NCBI GenBank assembly: GCA_003663345.1 | Contig: QMZU01000044.1 | Span: 1-6,198 of the forward strand | Source: Candidatus Aenigmatarchaeota archaeon | GTDB lineage: Archaea; Aenigmatarchaeota; Aenigmatarchaeia; PWEA01; B50-G16 | Length of the DNA stretch: 6,198 nucleotides | Direction of reading: 5' to 3' | Shown here: positions 1 to 6,198 of the stretch, piece after piece | Numbering within the stretch: position 1 is the first letter of the stretch | How the letters are laid out: the number at the start of each line of letters is the position of its first letter | The notes under the pieces: generated by a model | Told to the model about the DNA's origin: nothing | What the model saw: only the letters and a program-made list of their open reading frames with translations | Databases searched by the model: none | Program-made: the position numbers and the translations under genes

Positions 1-42
1 CTTATCCATAGAGCGGGGTTTTTCTATCAGGGTTTTCTTCAT
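1..42 (-). CDS. Possible start of the next gene, overlapping the end of the giant protein (5' fragment)
   Basis: In the frame one base later than the giant protein, an ATG at 42-40 reads MKKTLIEKPRSMDK and stays open to the window edge. A second ATG at 9-7 overlaps the TAA stop as ATGGATAA, a common coupled arrangement. The Shine-Dalgarno signal is weak (AAGGT three bases before the first ATG, nothing clear before the second). The same frame is open further back, to 186. Too short to identify; it may be chance. Confidence 0.25.
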   Translation of the reverse strand, partial: MKKTLIEKPRSMDK

Positions 43-655
43 CAAACCTTGCCCTGCTTGTTTGGATGCAGGGAGGGAATCCTGATTGTTTTGCTTTCTT
101 GAATCCGAAGCCGCTTTCAATTCCTTTTCTGAGTCCTTCAAAACCACCTGCTGCTGCACAGAATCCACCAAACCACAGGATGCGCTTTATCCATTTCTTT
201 ATGTTGTTCCACGTCTCCCTTGCTTCTTTTATCTGCCTGTCCATCTGCTTCATGAACTCTGACTTAACGGGCTTCACCGTTATACTGCTCAGGCTTGTTT
301 GAAGTGTTTCCTTTGCAAGGTTGTTTGAGTAAGTAACATAGACATTGAGTTCAAAGTCACAGATCTGCTCATCTGTAAACGTCTGATCCGGATTCCCCTT
401 CTCAGGCTTATTCTCATCGCCAAGCTTTATGCCTGATGGTATTGAAAACTGAACCAAATAAAGATCTGTACCTTCCTTTTTCCTTATCATGCAGCCGTAG
501 CTTTTCATTGAATGGCATCCATCAGAGCCCGGTGTTATATCACATCCTGTAACCCTTAAATCAACAGGCAGCTCACCCACAGTGTTAACAATCTCAACGG
601 TTGCATTCAGATTGCTTGCTCCACTTTGACATCTACCCTCATAGCCCTGAATCTG
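2..655 (-). pseudogene. C-terminal continuation of the giant surface protein (ninth module, basic helix, hydrophobic segment), cut off by TGA
   Basis: These 217 codons run in the same frame as the 1248-residue protein and end with TAA at 4-2. The only start codon near the beginning is a GTG at 580-578, with no Shine-Dalgarno and lying inside a domain strand. Starting there would give 192 residues without the first strand and first Cys, so independent expression looks unlikely. The segment has RCQSG, then a strand ATVEIVN matching the VEN/VNN strand of the upstream modules at the right distance from the Cys. VQFSIPSGI resembles ATLDIPAGI of R3, and ICDFELNVYV resembles the last-Cys strand. After that comes an amphipathic, Lys/Arg-rich helix (SEFMKQMDRQIKEARETW), a short hydrophobic stretch and a basic Cys-containing tail. 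If the TGA is real and not bypassed, this is a broken gene end. If it is read through or is an error, this is the C-terminus. Confidence 0.72.
131..181 (-). other. Short hydrophobic C-terminal segment, possible membrane anchor
   Basis: Directly after the basic sequence NNIKKWIKR comes ILWFGGFCAAAGGFEGL, about 17 residues rich in Ala, Gly and aromatic side chains, then RKG. Positive charges before a hydrophobic stretch suit a C-terminal anchor of a secreted stalk. It is short and Gly-rich for a transmembrane helix, so it could instead be a buried helical hairpin or interface helix. Confidence 0.4.
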
Positions 656-658
656 TCA
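656..658 (-). other. In-frame TGA separating the giant protein from its apparent C-terminal part
   Basis: The coding strand reads ACT GAG TGA CAG ATT CAG, and the frame is open on both sides: 1248 codons before and 217 codons after. There is no Shine-Dalgarno or ATG start just after it. Trp is read from TGG on both sides, for example residue 51 and the TGG codons near position 175, and no other TGA occurs in these long frames. General reassignment of TGA is therefore not indicated. A point mutation, a base-call error or site-specific readthrough remain. Confidence 0.9.
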
Positions 659-3600
659 CTCAGTTGAGCTTATGATATCATCCACAACATTTACAGCAAG
701 TTCAAATTCCTCTTCCCCGGTTGCAACCCCAATATCTGTACTACCAGAGGCTGTCCCCTTGTTACCCTGAGCCTTGAATAGGATCTTGCCCTTACCTGTG
801 CTGCATTCTGTAAACATGACAGGTGTTATGCTTACAGAACATGTGTAGTACTCATCCCAACCACCATACTGGTTTTCCATCCATTCCCAGTTGCTAGGTT
901 TGCATGATATGTAAAGTATATCCCCCTGCTTACCCCACCAGCTAGGCTTTGTTATTATCTTGTTCTTGCTTGAAACCTCAAGCTTGAACTGCCAGCTAAG
1001 CTCATCATCCCTGCTCTTGTGAACAAGGTTTGCATTCCTGATGATAATATCAATATCAAATGTGTTCTCCTTAAGGCATAAAATAGTCCTTGCCCTTCCA
1101 ACAACCTCAAGATATGGCTTGAGTGGTGGAGCTTCAACAGAAACCTTACCACTTGCTGATAATCTGTAAATCTTCTCCTTGCTAAGTGTAAGGTTCGCAA
1201 CCAGATCAAATTTCCTTACCTCGCCAGGAGTAAAGGCTGAGCAGTCAACCTGATTTGAAAGCATGCCCTCAGTAATACCTTCACAGTTTATGGTTGTTCC
1301 AGAAACCTTGCAGTAGTCAGCAACATTACCAACCTCTTGGTTATTAAAGTATATCTTTCCTCCAGTCAGCCTGAAATCCTCAAGGTTGTAAACAGAGATT
1401 GAGAATGAAATCTTTTGATTTGGATTCGCCTGGGGGTGACCCTTACAGTATATCTTGTCTGGTGATATGGATGTTATCTCTGCAGATGGTGTTACAGGCC
1501 TGACAATTACGGATGTTTCATTTGTAAGTGTTATCATTCCGCTTGCGGATGTCACCCTTACTCCAAAGCTTAGCTTTTCCTCAACCACATTTGAAGTGGT
1601 GTAGCCAGAAGGTGTTTTTATCTCAAGCTCACAGTTGAACTTGTAGGGTATTGATTCATCCTCTTTGCATGTTCCTCTTTTTATCCATTCATTTGTGATA
1701 ACTGAAGGACTGTGACCAATACCATTTGCATCAGCATTGTGTATGAAGAATTCAAGGCTTGCAGTTGTTGCATTCCCTACAGTAACTTCAGCTATTGGGG
1801 CTGGTGTATAAATCTCAATCCATGGCTTAACATAGCTTGCTTCCTTAACTGCAAGCGTGTATGGAAAGCTTAGCTGCGTGTTCTCAACAGAGAAGAGAAC
1901 ATTCACCCAATCATTGGCATAGTTCCTTGGAACATTAAACTCAAGACCCCTGCATTTGTACCAGTCCCTGTAAACCAATCCTGATCTTTCCTCGCTTGCA
2001 GTTTTTGTGCAGGACATCTTTAGATCGGTTTGTTCAAGGTAGCTATAGCTGAAGGATGGAGTGGATGAAAGCATACCAGGGTTTGTTATGTAAAGGATTA
2101 CATCAATCTTTGATTTCTCTCCCTTAAATACATAGTTTGGATAGACCCTCTGAACCTGCATATGTGGCTCAGGAAGCATTATGCTTATGCTCTGGAATGT
2201 TTCATACCAGCTTTTATCAATCTCAAACCTTATTTTAAGTGTCAGGGATTCTTTCATCCTTCCACATATATCATCCCTTGGTATGACGCATCTAAATCCA
2301 TTGCCTTGTTGCATGCATGTCATATCCGAATATCTTCCTTCATCAAGTGCATACTGCTTCTTTGTAACCTTATCAAGCCCTGCATTCTCAACCTTTACAA
2401 AAACATAAAGGTCGCCTGAACTATCAGGAGAGCAATCAAACCTTTTTGGGTCAAGCTCGGTTATGCTTATACTGGGCTCAGGCGCTGGAAGAACAATCTC
2501 AAATGGGTAGTTGGCTTCAAGTGTTTCTGGCTTTCCATTCACATAACCATCAAGTGCAACTGTGAGATATCTTGTACCGTATATGCCTGCAGGAATGTCA
2601 AGTGTTGCAGTACACCTGTAATACCTAACAGTTGGATATTCCTTATCAAGTGTACAGCTTATGCTTGAGTATGCCTTGTCAAGATATTTATATCTAAAAT
2701 TTGAATCACTATATTCTATACTACTCGGCATTACAAGGCTTGCAAGTACTGTCACATCATAGCTATTTCCTGCCACAAGCTTTTCAGGTGTTATGCTGGT
2801 AATGTCAAGGCTTGGTGGAGGAAATATAACAGCTATGCTTGCCTCACTGCTCTCAAGCTCAAGTTGAGAATACACAAACTTGAATTTAAGCACCAAAGGA
2901 TTTGTGTTTTCCCCACATACCATATCCTTATCAAACCTGCATGTATATTTGTTTGCATATCTTGAGCACTGGATTTGCTTATAGTCCTGGTTGTTGAATG
3001 AGTAGTATATGGTAGGGCTTCCTGCAGGTTCATTGTTAACCATAAGCCTGACCTCAAGCTGGGAATCAATCCTGCAGTCAAACGGATCAGGCTCAACACT
3101 CTCAATAACCAAGGATGGCTGAGACTCTGCAACTGTTACTGTAAATGGACTGCTCTCAAGCATCACATTGTTTGCATAGTTAAAGTGAAGAACTATATTT
3201 GGGGTTGAACCAAGCTGCTCGCAGTTTGGTATTGAATCTATCTTTATTTTGCAGATATAGCTGTAAATATCTGTCTGGCTTGAAAGATAACAGCTTATTG
3301 CAGGGGGGTCAACCTCTATACCATTTATCTTGTAAAAGTATGCAGGACTCCCCTGGTACATCCCTATATCTGATGGATTCTCAACATGGGCATTAACAGT
3401 TATATAACCAGTATCAGAACATGATATCATCTGCGGGGTAAAGCTGTCTATAACAAGCCTTGGAGTCACTCCAGGCTGACCGCATTTGCATGAAGGTGTG
3501 CACAGACCTGGACATGCAGAATCATCAGTACCATCACATTCCTCACCTGCCTCCCTTATATTATTACCACAAACAGCTCCACCAGCAAGTTCAACATATC

Positions 3601-4402
3601 TATAGAACATAACAGGAATTGCAATCTTGTTTGATTCTGCAAACAAAAAGGATATATCCTTATCTAAGCCAGAGTATTCATTGTCCTCTATTTTATTGAT
3701 GTAAAAATCTGGGTTCTCAAGCCCTGATTTATCAATCTCATTAAAGTTTGCCTTTATCTCATAGACCCTTACAACACCATTGTTATCAACAGAGCTGAAC
3801 TCAGCTGATTCAAGCCAGTTGAGAGGTATTGCATAGTTGGTTTCAATGTAATTAACAAGCTTTGAAACATCTATGCCAGGTTTTGCATTAAGCTTTAGCT
3901 TAGGCTCATAGCTCCTGACCTCAAATGTACTTGGCCCAGTACGTTTAACTATGTCAAAACTTGCTGTCCAAAAATCTATGTTATTGTAGCTTACCTTTGC
4001 AAATATTATAAAATTTGCTGTATTATCCATGCTTATATCGTTCCATACATATGTTTCATCTATCCACACCTCTTCACTTGCAGGATTTGCATATATCACA
4101 GGATCTGGTAGATTCTGAATGCAATCATAGGGATTAAAGTTAAAGCATTTGTAAAGATATACCTTTTTTATAACCCCTACCGATTGGCTAAGTTTTATAT
4201 TTATATACCTTGTATTCTGCCTGAATGGAAATGTGTAGCTTTTTCCTATCCATTCCTTGAATGTTTTTAGTTGGGCAATTGCTTGCTTGTTTCCATTAAC
4301 ATATATGTTGATATTTATTGCTGATACAAATGGGAGTGAAAAAACAAGATAGATTGAAAAGATTGCAATAATCTTTATTAAAAGCATAGCTTTAGCATTC
4401 AT
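656..4402 (-). CDS. Giant secreted multi-domain stalk/adhesin-like protein, 1248 residues, ending at an in-frame TGA
   Basis: Residues 1-28 are a signal peptide ending FVSA. Residues 29-270 are an N-terminal beta-rich domain with a Cys pair (86, 94). Residues 278-308 are a six-Cys GEECDG-type cluster. Residues 314-1248 are eight tandem modules of about 100-125 residues joined by Pro-rich linkers (FPPP, LPAPEP, LPEP, APPLKP). Each module has the pattern hydrophobic strand, often Pro, Cys or small residue, then a strand ending in VEN/VNN/ITN, as in Ig-like or CARDB-like archaeal surface domains. I see no enzyme motif. The start is set by the double Shine-Dalgarno and overlaps the upstream gene by 11 bases. 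The TGA at 656-658 is followed by the same frame staying open to position 2, with matching domain content, so this product is probably the N-terminal 85 percent of a longer protein. Inferred role: a rigid, disulfide-rich rod outside the cell, in attachment or as an envelope component. Confidence 0.88.
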   Translation of the reverse strand: MNAKAMLLIKIIAIFSIYLVFSLPFVSAININIYVNGNKQAIAQLKTFKEWIGKSYTFPFRQNTRYINIKLSQSVGVIKKVYLYKCFNFNPYDCIQNLPDPVIYANPASEEVWIDETYVWNDISMDNTANFIIFAKVSYNNIDFWTASFDIVKRTGPSTFEVRSYEPKLKLNAKPGIDVSKLVNYIETNYAIPLNWLESAEFSSVDNNGVVRVYEIKANFNEIDKSGLENPDFYINKIEDNEYSGLDKDISFLFAESNKIAIPVMFYRYVELAGGAVCGNNIREAGEECDGTDDSACPGLCTPSCKCGQPGVTPRLVIDSFTPQMISCSDTGYITVNAHVENPSDIGMYQGSPAYFYKINGIEVDPPAISCYLSSQTDIYSYICKIKIDSIPNCEQLGSTPNIVLHFNYANNVMLESSPFTVTVAESQPSLVIESVEPDPFDCRIDSQLEVRLMVNNEPAGSPTIYYSFNNQDYKQIQCSRYANKYTCRFDKDMVCGENTNPLVLKFKFVYSQLELESSEASIAVIFPPPSLDITSITPEKLVAGNSYDVTVLASLVMPSSIEYSDSNFRYKYLDKAYSSISCTLDKEYPTVRYYRCTATLDIPAGIYGTRYLTVALDGYVNGKPETLEANYPFEIVLPAPEPSISITELDPKRFDCSPDSSGDLYVFVKVENAGLDKVTKKQYALDEGRYSDMTCMQQGNGFRCVIPRDDICGRMKESLTLKIRFEIDKSWYETFQSISIMLPEPHMQVQRVYPNYVFKGEKSKIDVILYITNPGMLSSTPSFSYSYLEQTDLKMSCTKTASEERSGLVYRDWYKCRGLEFNVPRNYANDWVNVLFSVENTQLSFPYTLAVKEASYVKPWIEIYTPAPIAEVTVGNATTASLEFFIHNADANGIGHSPSVITNEWIKRGTCKEDESIPYKFNCELEIKTPSGYTTSNVVEEKLSFGVRVTSASGMITLTNETSVIVRPVTPSAEITSISPDKIYCKGHPQANPNQKISFSISVYNLEDFRLTGGKIYFNNQEVGNVADYCKVSGTTINCEGITEGMLSNQVDCSAFTPGEVRKFDLVANLTLSKEKIYRLSASGKVSVEAPPLKPYLEVVGRARTILCLKENTFDIDIIIRNANLVHKSRDDELSWQFKLEVSSKNKIITKPSWWGKQGDILYISCKPSNWEWMENQYGGWDEYYTCSVSITPVMFTECSTGKGKILFKAQGNKGTASGSTDIGVATGEEEFELAVNVVDDIISSTE
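659..3463 (-). repeat. Eight tandem beta-sandwich modules (protein-level repeats R1-R8)
   Basis: Module starts are at residues 314, 429, 530, 643, 746, 860, 972 and 1096. Each opens with a P-x-hydrophobic-x-(I/V) strand (LVIDSF, LVIESV, LDITSI, ISITEL, MQVQRV, IEIYTP, AEITSI, LEVVGR). Five modules carry four Cys: R1 328/371/384/394; R2 443/479/488/496; R4 657/696/705/713; R7 986/1031/1040/1054; R8 1109/1167/1188/1200. Three carry only the inner two: R3 583/597; R5 798/817; R6 912/924. Repetition is clear in the protein but I saw only weak DNA-level similarity, so the duplications are old. The fold call (Ig/CARDB-like) is by pattern; no structure was compared. Confidence 0.8.
3479..3571 (-). 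other. Six-cysteine GEECDG cluster (Myxococcus-type cysteine-rich repeat-like)
   Basis: Residues 278-308 contain Cys at 278, 289, 297, 301, 305 and 307 around the core CGNNIREAGEECDG, followed by CPGLCTPSCKC. The order CG(D/N)..., GE(E/Q)CD(D/G), C..C, C resembles the short disulfide-knotted repeats common in myxobacterial surface proteins, and I associate a single-copy variant with large DPANN secreted proteins. It sits between the N-terminal domain and the stalk, so it probably acts as a rigid hinge, possibly metal-assisted through its Asp residues (inference). Confidence 0.7.
4319..4402 (-). other. Sec signal peptide
   Basis: Residues 1-28 show a short n-region with Lys at 4 and 10, a hydrophobic core (IIAIFSIYLVFSLPF) and a small-residue cleavage site VSA just before ININIYV. 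This indicates Sec-dependent export of the giant protein. Without the sequence after the TGA the product has no other membrane segment, so it would be released or only loosely held. Confidence 0.85.
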
Positions 4403-6198
4403 CTTCCTTCACCACACCTCCACATTTATTCTTTACAAGATTAAATAATTTATTTGTTTCTGTTGCATTAATATTCCCTTGGGCATTGATAACATCAGGC
4501 AGGTAAACATATAAATCAGTAACCCCTTCATTTATACTTACCTCTTCGTTAAAGTATCCGGTAACAAACTGGGTTTGATTATTTACCAAATTACCACTAA
4601 CATTGTAAGTTACAGGGTAAAGTAAGCTCGTGTTTGCTGAACTTGATATTGCCCCTTCATCATTTTGATTGAAAAGAATAACAGGTACAACATTTGAGTA
4701 ACCAAAGTCCGGATACTCTGGTACAAATGTGAGTGTTACAAAATAGCTATTATCAATCTCAACTGGCTCATTTGTTACAGAATAGCTTGCATATCTTCCA
4801 TTACTCCAAGAACCTGAACCCTGGATGGGAACTCTATAAAAATGCAGAGCTATTTTGTTCCCTTTCTTTATTTCTATTGTTATGTTTTCCAGCTCATCAT
4901 GGCTGTAGAATTCTCCATATTCAACATATCCCTCCTTCATCAGTCTTAGAACACTATCAATACATGGTATAGCAACGCTAAGTCTTCCATTTGCATCTGT
5001 CCTACCAAGGCTGCATATGTAGTACATAACATTTACCCCCTCAACAGGATTTCCTTCAGAGTCAATAACAGTAATATTTGCATGGCAGTCAAGGTTTTTC
5101 ATACATATTTCTTCATACTCCTTTGCTTCAACCCCCTTCCCCTCCATAAGATTACCTTTACATGCAAATGCATAGTTATCAAGTATGTTTACCATAGATG
5201 CAAACATAAACAGCTTTCCTTCTTTCTCATCCTCAACCCTTGTTACTATCGGAAATCTAAGGGTATACTCTATACTGCCTCTCATAACACATACAGGCAC
5301 AAGTGGTACACTTGGTAATGCTGTAAATATTGCAGGGCTAGGGTTTGCATAAAAGTTTGAATCAAGATCCCAGCTTGAGGGATAGTCAAAACTGACCTTA
5401 AACTCAGGATACACTTTATTGTTTACCATAAATATGTTATACATTGGTTCATCTCCAGCTGCAAGTACGTTTCTTCCAAACACTATATGAGAGGGGAACC
5501 TTTTAAGGAACCATTTCATATCTGAAAGCATTTCATCCCTTGTTTTTATAAATGTTTCACCACATCTATTAAGCAATACATAAACCTCTGGCTTATTAAT
5601 TCTGAAAAGAAGACCGAGAAAAGTTGCTTCAAAAAACCTTGTCTTATTAACCTCTGTTGTGAAATCCCTTGCAAATTCTATTACTTTCTTAATTCTTGTT
5701 GGTAGACTTAGGGTATATTCATCTACTTCTTGACCCCCTTCAATCTTTGTCTTCATTCTAACAGTTACATCAAGTTTTTTGTCTGAGAGAAATGTATCTA
5801 TGCCTACTTGGTTTAGGTTGAACATTACCTTTTTACCAAAGAATTCCATTGTACTTTTGAAATTGTTTTCTATATACTCCTTCAATCCTTTTTTTATCTC
5901 ATCCTCAACGTTAGGATAGTAAACATAATCACAGTCATACCATATTGGCACATCATAAAAATCATACTTAACTGTTTTGACTCCAGAGAGCTTGTAATAT
6001 CCTCCATTCCTGTAAATTTCTTGCAAAACATCTCTAACACCATTTCTCAAACTATGGGTTATCGCATCCTTTATTGTTTCTATCTCCTTCTGTCTACCGG
6101 TGCCACTTGGTACTGCCTGTTTTATACCTTGTTGACTCATAAAGAGATACGCAACAACTGCTATAACAATAACACCAAGTATTGCAATAAACTCAACC
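4392..6198 (-). CDS. Membrane-anchored surface protein with pilin-like N-terminal helix and carboxypeptidase-regulatory-like module (5' partial)
   Basis: I do not recognise a named family for the whole protein. The frame is open past the ATG at 6140 to the window edge. That upstream part encodes a 19-residue helix (VEFIAILGVIVIAVVAYLF), so the ATG is internal and the true start is missing. Numbering from that ATG (582 residues to the TAA at 4392-4394), residues 1-350 form a mixed helical/beta extracytoplasmic region with the acidic, aromatic stretch PIWYDCDYVYYPN near 65-77 and scattered Cys. Residues about 353-425 resemble a carboxypeptidase-regulatory/Cna-B-like beta-sandwich. Residues 430-582 are a beta-rich domain with N-glycosylation sequons, ending in a Cys-containing acidic tail. 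The stop overlaps the start of the next gene by 11 bases, so the two are probably co-translated. Inferred role: an envelope protein anchored by its N-terminus, facing outward and working with the giant protein downstream. Reading frame certain; function uncertain. Confidence 0.85.
   Translation of the reverse strand, partial: VEFIAILGVIVIAVVAYLFMSQQGIKQAVPSGTGRQKEIETIKDAITHSLRNGVRDVLQEIYRNGGYYKLSGVKTVKYDFYDVPIWYDCDYVYYPNVEDEIKKGLKEYIENNFKSTMEFFGKKVMFNLNQVGIDTFLSDKKLDVTVRMKTKIEGGQEVDEYTLSLPTRIKKVIEFARDFTTEVNKTRFFEATFLGLLFRINKPEVYVLLNRCGETFIKTRDEMLSDMKWFLKRFPSHIVFGRNVLAAGDEPMYNIFMVNNKVYPEFKVSFDYPSSWDLDSNFYANPSPAIFTALPSVPLVPVCVMRGSIEYTLRFPIVTRVEDEKEGKLFMFASMVNILDNYAFACKGNLMEGKGVEAKEYEEICMKNLDCHANITVIDSEGNPVEGVNVMYYICSLGRTDANGRLSVAIPCIDSVLRLMKEGYVEYGEFYSHDELENITIEIKKGNKIALHFYRVPIQGSGSWSNGRYASYSVTNEPVEIDNSYFVTLTFVPEYPDFGYSNVVPVILFNQNDEGAISSSANTSLLYPVTYNVSGNLVNNQTQFVTGYFNEEVSINEGVTDLYVYLPDVINAQGNINATETNKLFNLVKNKCGGVVKEDEC
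4403..4421 (-). promoter_or_regulatory. Double Shine-Dalgarno site for the 1248-residue protein
   Basis: Read on the minus strand, the bases before the ATG at 4402-4400 are GGAGGTGTGGTGAAGGAAG. This holds GGAGGTG (12 bases before the ATG) and GGTGA (6 bases before it), both matching the archaeal 16S 3' end. The site lies inside the last codons of the upstream gene, which supports this ATG over the next in-frame ATG (codon 6) and suggests translational coupling. Confidence 0.75.
4866..5084 (-). other. Carboxypeptidase-regulatory-like (Cna-B type) beta-sandwich module
   Basis: Residues about 353-425 of the upstream protein read ITVIDSEGNPVEGVNVMYY, then GRTDANGRLSVAIP, then a hydrophobic strand and GYVEYGEFY. 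The order V.D..G.P..G..V, then T(D).NG.......P, is the usual hallmark of this fold in secreted proteins. Such modules are structural spacers or ligand-binding beta-sandwiches and show no catalytic residues. Extra Cys residues (376 and 393) could form a disulfide. Family assignment rests on motif recognition only. Confidence 0.6.
6141..6197 (-). other. N-terminal transmembrane helix, class III (type IV pilin-like) signal candidate
   Basis: Translating the minus strand in frame with the downstream protein gives VEFIAILGVIVIAVVAYLF, an uninterrupted hydrophobic helix with a glutamate at its second visible residue. Archaeal class III signals have a basic n-region, a Gly-containing peptidase site, then a segment with Glu about five residues in, followed by a hydrophobic helix. 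The visible part fits that second half. The window ends one base upstream of the Val codon, and the truncated codon's first visible base on the coding strand is G, so the processing site cannot be seen. An ordinary N-terminal membrane anchor is the alternative. Confidence 0.6.

Noticed and set aside
66..302. Plus-strand open frame of 78 codons.
   Set aside because: It lies opposite the C-terminal coding segment, has no Shine-Dalgarno and looks like a shadow. The same applies to the plus-strand frames near 2162-2419, 3199-3396, 4733-4972 and 5082-5318.
656..658. Genome-wide TGA reassignment to Trp or Gly.
   Set aside because: Trp is encoded by TGG throughout these genes and no other TGA interrupts more than 2000 codons of open frame, so TGA is not used as an ordinary sense codon here.
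607..675. A 20-codon stretch in another frame (AQLSDRFRAMRVDVKVEQAI) just around the TGA, including an ATG at 642-640, which might mean a double frameshift instead of a nonsense codon.
   Set aside because: It is bounded by TAA and TGA in its own frame, would need two compensating indels within about 70 bases, and loses the Cys (RCQSG) whose spacing to ATVEIVN matches the other modules. One substitution at the TGA is simpler. Alignment to homologues would settle it.
2833..3132. Minus-strand 99-codon frame overlapping the giant protein (also a similar one at 955-1209).
   Set aside because: Fully embedded in a well-supported domain repeat in another frame, with no start signal. Shadow of the real frame.
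659..3463. DNA-level tandem repeat or CRISPR-like array, suggested by recurring short strings such as GGTGTTATGCT on the plus strand.
   Set aside because: The recurrences are short, unevenly spaced and fall where the modules share similar residues, so they reflect repeated protein domains and codon preference.
4392..6140. ATG at 6140-6138 as the true start of the upstream protein.
   Set aside because: The frame is open upstream to the window edge and encodes a typical membrane helix directly joined to this Met, so a start here would remove the export signal.

Overview
The window looks like part of an archaeal surface-protein operon, most likely from a DPANN-type archaeon (Woesearchaeota, Pacearchaeota or Aenigmarchaeota-like). 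This is inferred from the sequence style, not from a marker gene. The signs are: very long, near-unrecognisable secreted proteins built of beta-sandwich modules; a hydrophobic N-terminus resembling a class III (type IV pilin-like) signal; a short six-cysteine GEECDG-type cluster of a sort I associate with large DPANN secreted proteins; Arg mostly as AGG/AGA at the sites I inspected; and GGTGA/GGAGGTG Shine-Dalgarno sequences. Base composition is moderately AT-rich. All coding is on the minus strand, so transcription runs from position 6198 toward 1. There is no RNA gene, mobile element or CRISPR array, and no intergenic stretch over 300 bases.

Region by region, in reading order. (1) 6198-4392 is the 3' part of a membrane-anchored surface protein whose start lies outside the window. 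The ATG at 6140 is internal, because the frame stays open upstream and encodes a membrane helix. It ends in a carboxypeptidase-regulatory-like module and a beta-rich domain. (2) 4402-656 starts 11 bases inside gene 1 and encodes a 1248-residue secreted protein: signal peptide, N-terminal beta domain, six-Cys cluster, then eight tandem Ig/CARDB-like beta-sandwich modules. (3) At 656-658 it meets a TGA. The same frame then continues open for 217 more codons to a TAA at 4-2. That extension carries what looks like the rest of a ninth module, a basic amphipathic helix and a short hydrophobic segment. The sequence therefore reads as one protein of about 1465 residues broken by a single in-frame TGA, either a mutation, an assembly error or a recoding event. 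(4) At the very end another frame is open to the window edge and may be the start of the next gene.

The inferred picture is a translationally coupled pair. A pilin-like or anchored protein is followed by a giant rod-like stalk protein with many probable disulfides. Such products fit cell-surface attachment or cell-cell contact, but the sequence does not prove any function.
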